Below the pieces are notes generated by a model, which had not been told where the DNA came from, did no database searches, and was given only the letters and a program-made list of their open reading frames with translations. A stretch of 64,000 bases of DNA from Pseudolachnospira sp051055405 (GTDB lineage Bacteria > Bacillota > Clostridia > Lachnospirales > Lachnospiraceae), in NCBI RefSeq assembly GCF_051055405.1, contig NZ_CP167068.1:124001-188000 (forward strand), given 5' to 3'. The position numbers and the translations under genes were made by a program. Position 1 is the stretch's first letter, and the number at the start of each line of letters is the position of its first letter. Positions 42,897 through 50,891 of the stretch are shown here, one piece after another.

Positions 42897-43676
42897 ATGA
42901 AAGATGCAATTTTGTACCTGGAATGCTATTCCGGGATCAGTGGGGATATGACGGTAGCGGCGCTTTTGGATTTGGGAGCCGATGAGAAAGAACTTAGGAG
43001 AGTTTTAGACAGCCTGGAACTGCCGGAATTTCAAATCCAGATTGGAAAAGTAAAAAAGAACGGGATTTTGGCCACGGATTTCCAGGTGATCCTGGATTCT
43101 CCGGAGAAAAGGCATGGAAAACACACCCATGCTCATGAAGAGGGGGAACATGTCCATGTTCACCGGAATCTGGAGGATGTGTACGCGATTTTGGAACGGG
43201 CAGATACCAGCGATGCAGTAAAGGCGCGGGCAAAGGAAATGTTCCGTCTGGTGGCGGAAGCGGAGGCGGCCGTTCACGGATTGCCTTTGGAACAGGTGCA
43301 TTTTCATGAAGTAGGCGCGGTGGACTCGATTGTGGATTTTTTAGCGGCCGCTTTCTGTCTGGAGGATTTGGGCGCCCAGGATGTAGTGGTATCCACTCTT
43401 TTTGAAGGACAAGGGATGATTCGCTGTCAGCATGGGAGGATTCCGGTTCCTGCCCCTGCAGCGGCGCAGATTGCGTCCTCTCACCATCTTGCCATGCAAG
43501 TGACAGATGTGCAGGGCGAGCTGGTAACTCCTACAGGCGCGGCAATCGCTGCGGCGTCCCGCACGAGGGACTGTTTGCCAGAACATTTCCTGATTCGCCG
43601 GATTGGAATTGGAGCGGGAAAAAGGGATTACGACGCGCCCAACATTCTTCGCGCGATGTGGGTGGAAGAGCGGTAA
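42897..43676 (+). CDS. larC: LarC N-terminal part (nickel insertion for pincer cofactor), LarC1 only
   Basis: LarC puts nickel into the pincer nucleotide cofactor of lactate racemase and related enzymes. The 259 residues match the first half (LYLECYSGISGDMTVAALLDLG, FHEVGAVDSIVDFL, GRIPVPAPAA, ELVTPTGAAI). A His-rich loop HGKHTHAHEEGEHVHVH at about 74-90 probably binds nickel. In Lactobacillus the full protein is made by frameshifting into a second frame; here the gene ends with a stop and a terminator, and no second half follows. RBS AGGAG precedes the ATG. Confidence 0.85.
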   Translation: MKDAILYLECYSGISGDMTVAALLDLGADEKELRRVLDSLELPEFQIQIGKVKKNGILATDFQVILDSPEKRHGKHTHAHEEGEHVHVHRNLEDVYAILERADTSDAVKARAKEMFRLVAEAEAAVHGLPLEQVHFHEVGAVDSIVDFLAAAFCLEDLGAQDVVVSTLFEGQGMIRCQHGRIPVPAPAAAQIASSHHLAMQVTDVQGELVTPTGAAIAAASRTRDCLPEHFLIRRIGIGAGKRDYDAPNILRAMWVEER

Positions 43677-43692
43677 GTGAAAGACAGAAATA

Positions 43693-43722
43693 AAAAACGC
43701 TCCGCTAAGGAACGTTTTTTTA
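43693..43722. terminator. Bidirectional terminator between larC1 and murG
   Basis: AAAAAACGCTCC and GGAACGTTTTTT pair around a short loop, with T-runs on both strands. Confidence 0.8.
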
Positions 43723-43735
43723 TTGGGCAATTCGG

Positions 43736-44842
43736 CTATTTTTTTGTCGCTGCGTTTTGCTTTTTGACCGGTTTGGAATCATCCGCCAGAGTATCCAGCA
43801 ATTGAACGATGGTTTCTACTGCGTTCCCCAAGGGACTTTTCTCCATGGACTCTATGTACTGGCTGCGATTTTGGTATACCTCTTCGATCGTCTTCACCAA
43901 CCGTTCATCCGACAACTCTTCTTCTTGGATCACAGCGCTGAATCCTTGTTTTTGGAAACTGGCCGCGTTGAGAATTTGATCGCCGCGGCTGGCGGCTGCG
44001 GAAAGCGGGATCAGAATATTTGGTTTCCGGAGAGCTAAAAGCTCGCAGATGGCATTGGCTCCCGCCCGGGAGACTACCACATCGGCTAAGGCAAACAGAT
44101 CTTTCAGTTGGTCGCTGACATATTCATATTGCAGATATCCAGGCGTTCCTTTTAAACTTTCATCCAGGTTCTTTTTCCCGCATATATGAATGATCTGAAA
44201 CTTTTCCAAAAGTTTTGGAAGGATTTGGCGGATCGCAGTGTTTACCTTAACGGAACCAAGGCTGCCTCCGATGATAAGGAGGGTGGGACGCTCCGGAGAA
44301 AACCCAGTGATGGTAAGTCCCTGAATGCGGGAACCGCTTAAAAGTTCCTTTCGAATCGGACAGCCGGTAACGATGGCTTTTTCCTTCGGAAGATTTTCCA
44401 GGGTTTCCGGGAAGTTGCAGCAGACCTTCGCTGCGGAAGGAATGCTTAGCTTATTGGCAAGGCCTGGGGTCATATCGGATTCGTGGATGACGGCTGGAAT
44501 TTTTAGCTTTTTTGCCGCCAGTACCACGGGGACCGAGACAAATCCTCCCTTTGAAAAGACTACGTCGGGGCGGTATTTTTTTAACAGTTTTTTTGCTTCG
44601 CTAAATCCTTTGATGACGCGGAACGGGTCCGTGAAGTTTTTCCAGTCAAAGTATCGCCGCAGCTTGCCGGAAGAAATTCCATCGTAGGGAATTCCGGCAG
44701 ATTCCGCCAGACTCTTTTCGATACCTTCTTTCGAGCCCACATAGCGGACGTCGTATCCGCGCTCCTTTAGGAGTGGGAGCAGGGCAAGATTTGGTGTGAC
44801 GTGACCTGCAGTACCTCCGCCGGTCAAAATGATGCGTTTCAT
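43736..44842 (-). CDS. murG: Lipid II synthesis GlcNAc transferase MurG
   Basis: Transfers GlcNAc from UDP-GlcNAc to lipid I, giving lipid II, on the inner membrane face. GT-B fold of 368 residues: LTGGGTAGHVTPNLAL at the N-terminus, FSKGGFVSVPVVLAA, IHESDMTPGLAN, the donor-site LLIIGGSLGSVKVN, and VVSRAGANAICELLA with LIPLSAAASRGDQ. It lies outside a division and cell-wall cluster and shares the transcript with a small TSCPD protein gene just upstream. A short Lys-rich tail ends the protein. Confidence 0.95.
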   Translation of the reverse strand: MKRIILTGGGTAGHVTPNLALLPLLKERGYDVRYVGSKEGIEKSLAESAGIPYDGISSGKLRRYFDWKNFTDPFRVIKGFSEAKKLLKKYRPDVVFSKGGFVSVPVVLAAKKLKIPAVIHESDMTPGLANKLSIPSAAKVCCNFPETLENLPKEKAIVTGCPIRKELLSGSRIQGLTITGFSPERPTLLIIGGSLGSVKVNTAIRQILPKLLEKFQIIHICGKKNLDESLKGTPGYLQYEYVSDQLKDLFALADVVVSRAGANAICELLALRKPNILIPLSAAASRGDQILNAASFQKQGFSAVIQEEELSDERLVKTIEEVYQNRSQYIESMEKSPLGNAVETIVQLLDTLADDSKPVKKQNAATKK

Positions 44843-44854
44843 AGGGGGTCCTCC

Positions 44855-45103
44855 TCAGGATTGTGTTGCTTGATAGGCACGGAGCGCCTGAACCAGCTGA
44901 TCCGGGCAGGATGTGGACTTCCGTCCGCAGTGAATGCCCTCAAGACGGTGGATGACTTCTTCCACCGGCATTCCCTCCACTAATTGGCTGATTCCCTGGA
45001 GGTTTCCGTGACAGCCGCCGGTAAAGCTGACTTGGGTTAAGTTTCCGTCTTCTACTTCAAATTCAATTTCCTGAGAACATACGCCGTTCGGTCTGTATCG
45101 CAT
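44855..45103 (-). CDS. TSCPD-domain protein, TIGR03905-like, 82 aa
   Basis: A small protein of unknown role. The second half has CHGNLQGISQLVEGM and STSCPDQLVQAL, the TSCPD motif also found at the end of B12-dependent ribonucleotide reductases. Cysteines at the GVCS, GGCHG, IHCG and SCPD sites suggest metal binding. ATG 45103 follows AAAGGAGA; the frame reaching 45241 has no ribosome site. It precedes murG by 12 bases on the same strand. Confidence 0.8.
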   Translation of the reverse strand: MRYRPNGVCSQEIEFEVEDGNLTQVSFTGGCHGNLQGISQLVEGMPVEEVIHRLEGIHCGRKSTSCPDQLVQALRAYQATQS

Positions 45104-45235
45104 AGGGTCTCCTTTCCGGCACGGAGAGGAAATACTCTCTCGTGCATATCCCTTTTGTAATCCGCGGGGATGCTTTATGCTTTTGGATATATGATACCAT
45201 AAATGAGGGAGTGTGGGAAGGTTTTTTCTGCCGGC

Positions 45236-45264
45236 TTGCATTCTTTTCCTGGTGACAGTATACT
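45236..45264 (+). promoter_or_regulatory. Promoter of the nucleosidase gene
   Basis: TTGCAT (45236-45241) and TATACT (45259-45264) with a 17-base spacer; leader about 35 bases with AAAGGAGG before ATG 45304. Confidence 0.65.
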
Positions 45265-45303
45265 AAATAAGGAAAGAACTGGTTTAGAAAAAAGGAGGAC
45301 ATT

Positions 45304-46005
45304 ATGATTGGAATCATAGGGGCCATGCCGGAGGAAGTGGAGCTTCTTTATGATGCGATGGAAGATAAAAAAGGGTTTAGCCGGGCCGGGCTGAACATTT
45401 ATCAAGGCATGCTGAAAGGCGTCCCGGCAGCAGTGACCTGCGCCGGAGTGGGAAAGGTGAACGCCGCTATGTGCGCGCAGATTTTGATCAGCGAGTATAA
45501 AATAGCGGCTCTCATCAATACGGGCGTCGCAGGGGGCGTTGCTCCGGATGTTCATATGGGCGATATCGTGATTTCCACCGATGCCATGTATCATGACTTT
45601 GATACCACCGCCCTTGGCACGCCTTTGGGACAAGTTACCTATATGGAGACTTCTATTTTTCCTGCGGACGCAAGGCTTCGAGCATTGGCGGCCGATGTTT
45701 GCCGCCGTTTGCTTCCGGAGGGGGCCTGTCATGAGGGGCGGATTGTCAGCGGCGATCAGTTTATCCAGGGAAAGGAAAAGCAAAGATGGCTCTATGAAAC
45801 CTTTCATGCCAGCTGCACGGAGATGGAGGGCGCTGCCATTGCCCATGTGGCCTATTGCAATCAGGTGCCGTTTCTCATTATTCGTTCGATCTCGGATGGA
45901 GCGGACGACGATTCTTCGGTGGATTTTGAAACTTTTAAAGGCAAAGCGATCCGGATTGGTACGGATATTTTGCTGGAGCTTTTTGCGAACGGCGTCGGGA
46001 AATGA
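45304..46005 (+). CDS. mtnN: 5'-methylthioadenosine/S-adenosylhomocysteine nucleosidase
   Basis: Cleaves adenine from MTA and SAH, detoxifying by-products of methylation and polyamine synthesis. The N-terminus IGIIGAMPEEVELL, the VTCAGVGKVNAAM phosphorylase-family segment, INTGVAGG, the CTEMEGAAIAHVAY active-site helix and IRSISDGADDDS (catalytic Asp) are all present. The 233 residues are full length. It has its own promoter and may share the transcript with the unknown membrane protein that follows after 101 bases. Confidence 0.95.
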   Translation: MIGIIGAMPEEVELLYDAMEDKKGFSRAGLNIYQGMLKGVPAAVTCAGVGKVNAAMCAQILISEYKIAALINTGVAGGVAPDVHMGDIVISTDAMYHDFDTTALGTPLGQVTYMETSIFPADARLRALAADVCRRLLPEGACHEGRIVSGDQFIQGKEKQRWLYETFHASCTEMEGAAIAHVAYCNQVPFLIIRSISDGADDDSSVDFETFKGKAIRIGTDILLELFANGVGK

Positions 46006-46106
46006 CGAACGATTTTTGAAAAAATATCTTCCAAAAGTGTATCTTTCATTCTATACTAGAGGTACCGCGGCATGATTGCGGAAAATCATAGATAGGGGGA
46101 AGACTC

Positions 46107-46736
46107 ATGGCTGTAGTGTTTCTTGAGCGAAACCTGGGGATTTTTATCTTGACGGGCATCGCTGTCCTTGGCGTCTGCTGCCGGCTGGTGGTAAATCGCC
46201 GCTGCCGGAAACTGATCCGTCAGTCAAAGGATTTGAACACTACAAAAGATAAGCAGCTAAAGCGCTGGAAGACACAGTTTGAAGAATTGTCAGAGATCGG
46301 AAATGGAATCAGTAGTCCAGCTGGATACCTGGAAAAACGGATCCGCCGCTGCCGGGCGCTGGGATTGCCGCTTAGAGCCTGGAGACGTCTGGCGGGATTT
46401 ACTACGGTATTGTCTATCTTAGGCGGACTGGGCCTTGCGGTGGCTTCATATTTGCTGAACTTAGATTATCGTATCGTGATATTGCACGGATCGGCTGGTA
46501 TTGTTTTGGGAGGCGCTGGAATTTTATTTCAGCTTTTGTTGGACAACCGTGGAAAAGAAGCTTTGGCGTTGGAGGCAGTCACGGAGAGCTTTGAAAAGCA
46601 ACTGCTTCCAAAAATTGAGCGAAATCGTCATTTTCGCCGCGGATCGCTTACTCCGAAACCTGTTCAGCCCCCCATTACTTTGGGACCGGAAGAAGAAAAA
46701 GTGTTGGAAGAAATTTTTCGTGAATATTTAACGTGA
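46107..46736 (+). CDS. Conserved hypothetical membrane protein, 209 aa
   Basis: I do not recognise a family. There is an N-terminal membrane segment (residues 9-30, FILTGIAVLGVCCRLVV), a basic, helical middle part (residues 35-90), two more membrane segments near 97-145, then a cytoplasmic tail with FEKQLLPKIERN and EEEKVLEEIFREYLT that could be a coiled coil. AGGGGG precedes the start at 46107. It ends 65 bases before pgi. Its function is unknown; a small regulatory or scaffold membrane protein is possible. Confidence 0.6.
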   Translation: MAVVFLERNLGIFILTGIAVLGVCCRLVVNRRCRKLIRQSKDLNTTKDKQLKRWKTQFEELSEIGNGISSPAGYLEKRIRRCRALGLPLRAWRRLAGFTTVLSILGGLGLAVASYLLNLDYRIVILHGSAGIVLGGAGILFQLLLDNRGKEALALEAVTESFEKQLLPKIERNRHFRRGSLTPKPVQPPITLGPEEEKVLEEIFREYLT

Positions 46737-46801
46737 GACAAGCCGTAACGCCTATCGAAGAAGGCCGGGAAAATACCAAGGAGAGATCGAGGAGGAGAAG
46801 T

Positions 46802-48148
46802 ATGTCCAGTGTATATTTTGATGATACAAAAGTTAAAGATTATCTGACCAAAGAGGAACTGCAAAGGATGAAACCGGAGGTTTTATCCGCCGAAGAGACC
46901 TTGGTGTCTCGTACCGGAGCAGGTAAGGAGTACCTTGGATGGTTGGATTTGCCGGTTCATTATGACAGAGACGAATTTGGACGGATCGAAAAAGCGGCGA
47001 AAGAGATTCAGGAACATTCCGATGTGCTGCTGGTAATTGGGATTGGCGGATCCTATTTGGGCGCCCGCGCCGCCATTGAATTTTTGCGTCATAGCTTTTA
47101 TAATATGGTTTCGCCCGAAGTCAGGAAAACTCCGGAAATTTATTTTGCCGGTCACAATATCAGCAGTACATATCTAAGGGAATTGATGGATGTGCTGGAA
47201 GGAAGGGATTTTTCCATTAACGTGATTTCAAAGTCAGGGACGACCACGGAGCCGGCTATCGCGTTTCGAGTATTCCGAAAGCTTTTGGAACAAAGATATG
47301 GAAGAGAAGGCGCAGCCAGAAGAATCTATGCTACTACAGATCAAAAACGTGGCGCATTAAAGAAGCTGGCGGATGAGGAAGGTTATCAGACCTTTGTGGT
47401 ACCGGACGACGTGGGCGGGAGGTTTTCTGTCCTGACAGCGGTTGGCCTTTTGCCAATTGCAGTAAGTGGAGCAGATATAAAGGCGCTGATGGAAGGAGCG
47501 GCAAAAGCCAGGGAACGGGCTTTGACGCTGCCCTATGAAGAGAACGATGCGCTGCTCTATGCGGCGGCGCGGAATTTCCTTTATCGGAAAGGAAAAGCCA
47601 TTGAGGTGATGGCAAATTATGAGCCGGGCCTTCACTATTTTTCAGAATGGTGGAAACAGCTTTATGGGGAGAGTGAGGGAAAGGAACAAAAAGGAATTTT
47701 CCCGGCGTCCGTGGATTTGACGACGGATCTGCACTCCATGGGCCAGTTCCTGCAAGATGGCAGCCGGTTGATGTTTGAGACTGTACTGGAAGTGGAAACT
47801 CCCCGTGCCTTTCTTGTTCTCCCGGAAGAGGAGATGGATTTGGACGGTCTGAATTATCTGGCCGGACAGACCATGGATTTTGTCAACAAAAATGCGATGA
47901 ACGGGACCATTTTGGCCCACACCGACGGTCAGGTTCCCAATTTGGTGATTCATATTCCGGCTCAGGATGAGCGTTCTTTAGGGGAACTATTCTATTTCTT
48001 TGAATTTGCCTGCGGTGTCAGCGGTTACCTTTTAGGGGTCAATCCGTTCAATCAGCCGGGGGTAGAGAGCTATAAGAAAAATATGTTTGCCCTTTTGGGA
48101 AAGCCGGGTTACGAAAAAGAGCGGGAAGAGCTAAAAAAGAGATTGTAA
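46802..48148 (+). CDS. pgi: Glucose-6-phosphate isomerase
   Basis: Interconverts glucose 6-phosphate and fructose 6-phosphate in glycolysis. The 448 residues fit the short Firmicute form. LLVIGIGGSYLGARAAIEF, VISKSGTTTEPA (sugar phosphate site), GGRFSVLTAVGLLP and INPFNQPGVE-like ending (VNPFNQPGVESYK) are typical. ATG 46802, after GAGGAG, is the family start; the frame from 46733 adds a Arg-rich stretch with no support. Glycolytic genes otherwise do not surround it. Confidence 0.96.
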   Translation: MSSVYFDDTKVKDYLTKEELQRMKPEVLSAEETLVSRTGAGKEYLGWLDLPVHYDRDEFGRIEKAAKEIQEHSDVLLVIGIGGSYLGARAAIEFLRHSFYNMVSPEVRKTPEIYFAGHNISSTYLRELMDVLEGRDFSINVISKSGTTTEPAIAFRVFRKLLEQRYGREGAARRIYATTDQKRGALKKLADEEGYQTFVVPDDVGGRFSVLTAVGLLPIAVSGADIKALMEGAAKARERALTLPYEENDALLYAAARNFLYRKGKAIEVMANYEPGLHYFSEWWKQLYGESEGKEQKGIFPASVDLTTDLHSMGQFLQDGSRLMFETVLEVETPRAFLVLPEEEMDLDGLNYLAGQTMDFVNKNAMNGTILAHTDGQVPNLVIHIPAQDERSLGELFYFFEFACGVSGYLLGVNPFNQPGVESYKKNMFALLGKPGYEKEREELKKRL

Positions 48149-48176
48149 GAAAAAGCTTTTCCGGGTCGATAAGAGA

Positions 48177-48773
48177 ATGGATACGATACCAACAGAGGAA
48201 GTTATGGAGAAGGAGAGAAAAGTCAGTTGGAAGCGCGCCTTAACAGTCTTTCGGGTCATGTTCAAGGTGGGCTTCTTTACGTGGGGAGGCGGTTGGGCGA
48301 TCATTGCCCAGCTGCAAAAGGAATTTATTGAAAAAAGAAACTGGATGAGTCAGGAAGATTTGGTCGATATTATTTCCGTCGGCCGTTCGATGCCTGGGAT
48401 TATGATTATGAACGTCAGCGTCCTATTTGGCTACCAAATCGGGGGAATTCCGGGAGTGATCTGCTCCGTACTTGGCATTGCCTCACCGTCAATTTTGGTG
48501 CTGATTCTTGTGACAGGATGCTATACGCAGTTGAAAGATAACATATACGTCGCAAAAGCGCTGGTAGGCGTTCGGGCAGCGGTGATTCCCATTATCGGTG
48601 GAGCCGCCCTTAAGATGCGAAAGACAGCCTGGGTGGATAAAATCGGGTATCTCATTACAGCCGCCGCTTTTTTGCTTTGTTTGCTGACGCCGCTTCACAA
48701 TATTTTTATCGTTCTGGCTGGCGTAGCGGCAGGGTTGATTCTAAAAGGGGGGAAGCGGAATGGTATATCTTAA
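48177..48773 (+). CDS. Chromate transporter family protein, subunit 1
   Basis: A single-domain CHR membrane protein of 198 residues. The FFTWGGGWAIIAQLQKEF motif and the SVGRSMPGIMIMNVSVLFGYQ segment match the N-half of ChrA-type proteins. It pairs with the next gene, so two half-size subunits replace one fused ChrA. The start may be 48177 or 48204 (MEKERK), both with weak ribosome sites. The natural substrate in such anaerobes may not be chromate. Confidence 0.85.
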   Translation: MDTIPTEEVMEKERKVSWKRALTVFRVMFKVGFFTWGGGWAIIAQLQKEFIEKRNWMSQEDLVDIISVGRSMPGIMIMNVSVLFGYQIGGIPGVICSVLGIASPSILVLILVTGCYTQLKDNIYVAKALVGVRAAVIPIIGGAALKMRKTAWVDKIGYLITAAAFLLCLLTPLHNIFIVLAGVAAGLILKGGKRNGIS

Positions 48774-49296
48774 CCTGTTTTTCGCATTCGTCCGGATTGG
48801 CTTTTGCAGTTTTGGGGGACTTTCGATGATCCCGGTCATCAACCAGGAAATGCTGCAAAATGGGTGGATGACTTTGGAAGAGGTGGCGGATATTGTAGCC
48901 ATTGCAGAGATGACGCCAGGGCCGCTCGGAGTAAACTGCGCAACCTTTGCCGGGATGCGGACCGCTGGAATTTTGGGGGCTTTGTGTGCGACCTTTGGGG
49001 TGTTAGTGCCCTCCCTGACACTTTGTCTGCTGGCCGCAGTCTTTATTCAAAAAGTAAAAGGCAGTCCGCTCATGGAACACGTGATGTATGGGGTCCGGCC
49101 GGTTTGTATCGGGATGGTACTTTACGTGCTTTTTACGTTATGTGGAAGCAACTTTTTCCCGGAAAGCACGCTGGAAAGTTTTTCTTTAAAACCAGTGTTG
49201 ATTGCCGGTATTGTGGGCGTGGTTTCCTGGAAGAAAAAGGCGGGAGTTCCCGTGTTGATTGTGATAGCGGCTGTTCTTGGATTGATTCTAATTTAG
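48760..49296 (+). CDS. Chromate transporter family protein, subunit 2
   Basis: The partner CHR half, 178 residues: FVRIGFCSFGGLSMIPVI, EEVADIVAIAEMTPGPLGVNCATF and GILGALCATFGVLVPSLTL. It overlaps subunit 1 by 14 bases, with AAGGGGGG before the ATG, so the two are coupled. Six or so hydrophobic segments are seen. Both together would give an antiparallel transporter. Confidence 0.85.
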   Translation: MVYLNLFFAFVRIGFCSFGGLSMIPVINQEMLQNGWMTLEEVADIVAIAEMTPGPLGVNCATFAGMRTAGILGALCATFGVLVPSLTLCLLAAVFIQKVKGSPLMEHVMYGVRPVCIGMVLYVLFTLCGSNFFPESTLESFSLKPVLIAGIVGVVSWKKKAGVPVLIVIAAVLGLILI

Positions 49297-49315
49297 GAAG
49301 ATGGAAAGGAGTTCT

Positions 49316-50089
49316 ATGGAAACCGTTCTCGGATTATTGCTTCCTTTTGGGGGAACTGCTGCCGGCGCGGCGTGCGCATTTTTGTTAAAACGGGAGATCC
49401 ATCCGCTGGTGCAAAAGGCGTTGCTTGGATTTGCTTCCGGCGTGATGGTGGCGGCCTCTGTGTGGTCTCTGCTCATTCCTTCGATGGATATGGCGGATTT
49501 TATGGGGAAGTTTGCCTTTCTCCCTGCGGCGATAGGATTTCTTCTTGGCATCGGCTTTTTGCTGCTGATGGATCGATGGATTCCCCATCTGCATATGGGA
49601 GGAGAGAGGGAAGGAGCGGCATGTGCCTGGAGAAAGACGACCATGCTGTTCTTTGCCGTGACGCTGCACAACATTCCGGAGGGAATGGCGGTGGGCGTGG
49701 TTTTTGCAGGGATGATGTCGCAGAACTCAGATATTACGATGGCAAGCGCTTTTGCACTTTCGATCGGTATTGCCATACAGAATTTTCCGGAAGGCGCGAT
49801 TATCTCTCTTCCTTTAAAAAGCGAGGGGGTAGGAAAGGCACGCGCGTTTCTCTATGGCGCGTGTTCTGGGATTGTGGAACCCATTGCGGCGGTGGTTACG
49901 ATCTTACTGGCCTCCTTTATTACGCCCGTTCTTCCGTATTTATTATCCTTTGCAGCAGGAGCTATGATTTATGTGGTGGTGGAGGAATTGATTCCAGAAG
50001 CCAGCGAGGGAAAGCACAGCAATATTGGAACCATTGGCTTTGCAGCTGGTTTTGTTTTAATGATGGTTTTAGATGTGGCGCTGGGATAG
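49316..50089 (+). CDS. ZIP-family divalent metal transporter
   Basis: A 257-residue membrane protein like GufA/ZupT, which import zinc, iron or manganese. The paired metal-site motifs VTLHNIPEGMAVGVVF and IAIQNFPEGAIISLPL are intact. FASGVMVAASVWSLLIPS and LYGACSGIVEPIAAVV are further family segments. ATG 49316 after AAAGGAG is chosen over the frame from 49301. It may be cotranscribed with the chromate pair (19-base gap) and ends at a terminator. Confidence 0.92.
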   Translation: METVLGLLLPFGGTAAGAACAFLLKREIHPLVQKALLGFASGVMVAASVWSLLIPSMDMADFMGKFAFLPAAIGFLLGIGFLLLMDRWIPHLHMGGEREGAACAWRKTTMLFFAVTLHNIPEGMAVGVVFAGMMSQNSDITMASAFALSIGIAIQNFPEGAIISLPLKSEGVGKARAFLYGACSGIVEPIAAVVTILLASFITPVLPYLLSFAAGAMIYVVVEELIPEASEGKHSNIGTIGFAAGFVLMMVLDVALG

Positions 50090-50117
50090 CTGCATAGAAG
50101 TTTAAAGAATCGAAAAA

Positions 50118-50165
50118 AGGAATCGCTTCATGGTCGATAGGGATCAGAGAGCGATTCTTTTTTTG
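50118..50165. terminator. Terminator between the ZIP gene and the XRE gene
   Basis: GAATCGCT (50120-50127) pairs with AGCGATTC (50150-50157), followed by seven T. A-rich sequence on the other side may let it end the minus-strand gene as well. Confidence 0.8.
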
Positions 50166-50167
50166 TT

Positions 50168-50404
50168 TTAGTTCATCAATCGTTGAATGTCTACATTTAG
50201 CACTTTTGCGAAAACCATCAGTTCATAATCAGCGATAAAGCGAGAGCCGTTTTCAATTCGACTGATGCTGTCCCGTTCCAAGGTAATGCCCTCTGTTTGA
50301 ACTTTAGCGGCCAAATCGGATTGCGAAAGACGATTTTTCACCCGCATTTCTCGTATCCTTTCTCCACAAATATTTTTCCTTCCTTGGTAGGTATAAATTT
50401 TCAT
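50168..50404 (-). CDS. Small XRE-family HTH regulator
   Basis: A 78-residue single-domain regulator: ICGERIREMRVKNRLSQSDLAAK, LERDSISRIENGSRFIADYEL and VFAKVLNVDIQRLMN make a complete Cro/CI-type helix-turn-helix without a ligand domain. AAAGGAG precedes the ATG. It is divergent from the giant surface protein gene, about 490 bases away, and may control it; that is inference from position only. Confidence 0.88.
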   Translation of the reverse strand: MKIYTYQGRKNICGERIREMRVKNRLSQSDLAAKVQTEGITLERDSISRIENGSRFIADYELMVFAKVLNVDIQRLMN

Positions 50405-50490
50405 TTCTTAAATCTCCTTTAGTGATAAACATCAGCAATTTTCTTGACATTAACATATGAGCAGCAGAAAAACGTGTTAAAGGTCAGAAT

Positions 50491-50583
50491 ATGGAAAATG
50501 AAGGAAAAAAGTCGTTGGATTTGAGGGATATGCGCTTTTTTGTTTGTGCCTTGACGCTTTCTTTGACGGTTTATGCGATATAA
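50491..50583 (+). CDS. Possible 30-residue hydrophobic peptide
   Basis: An open frame with a charged N-terminus (MENEGKKSLDLRDMR) and a hydrophobic end (FFVCALTLSLTVYAI). The ribosome site is weak (AAAGG, seven bases before the ATG). It may be a leader or toxin-like peptide, a gene remnant, or chance. The rest of the 50405-50891 gap is AT-rich. Confidence 0.2.
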   Translation: MENEGKKSLDLRDMRFFVCALTLSLTVYAI

Positions 50584-50682
50584 TAAAATTTCAGATAAGA
50601 ATTTCTGGAAGAAGCAATATCACGTTGTAATAGCAGAATTGTTTTGGAAAAATAAGGAAAATGTTATATTTAAAAAATATAT

Positions 50683-50692
50683 GGGGGGGGGG
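50683..50692 (+). repeat. Homopolymeric run of ten G
   Basis: Ten consecutive G in an AT-rich gap, about 70 bases before the candidate -35 box and 200 before the giant gene. Such tracts are prone to slipped-strand length change. Confidence 0.8.
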
Positions 50693-50758
50693 TATAAAGA
50701 ATTAGAGGAAAGAATGGGGGATTTTAGCATAAAACAGCAAATATTAAGGAAATAGATC

Positions 50759-50787
50759 TTGACAATTCGACAAAATATTGGTATTTA
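50759..50787 (+). promoter_or_regulatory. Candidate promoter of the giant protein gene
   Basis: TTGACA (50759-50764), 17 bases, then TATTTA (50782-50787), a poor -10 box; TTATAA at 50785-50790 is another option with a 20-base spacer. The leader to ATG 50892 is about 100 bases, with AAGGAG at 50878-50883. Confidence 0.45.
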
Positions 50788-50891
50788 TAAAGTATATTTA
50801 AATTGGGTGATTATACAAAATTTTCCAAATTTGGCAAGCTGGGAAAGGTCTAGGGTTGCCTTATCAAAAATTTTAGTAAGGAGATATGTTC

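Noticed and set aside
50573..50755. A 60-residue frame spanning the G-tract
   Set aside because: No ribosome site, low-complexity Lys/Ile-rich content and a start inside another short frame; noted only as context for the G-tract.
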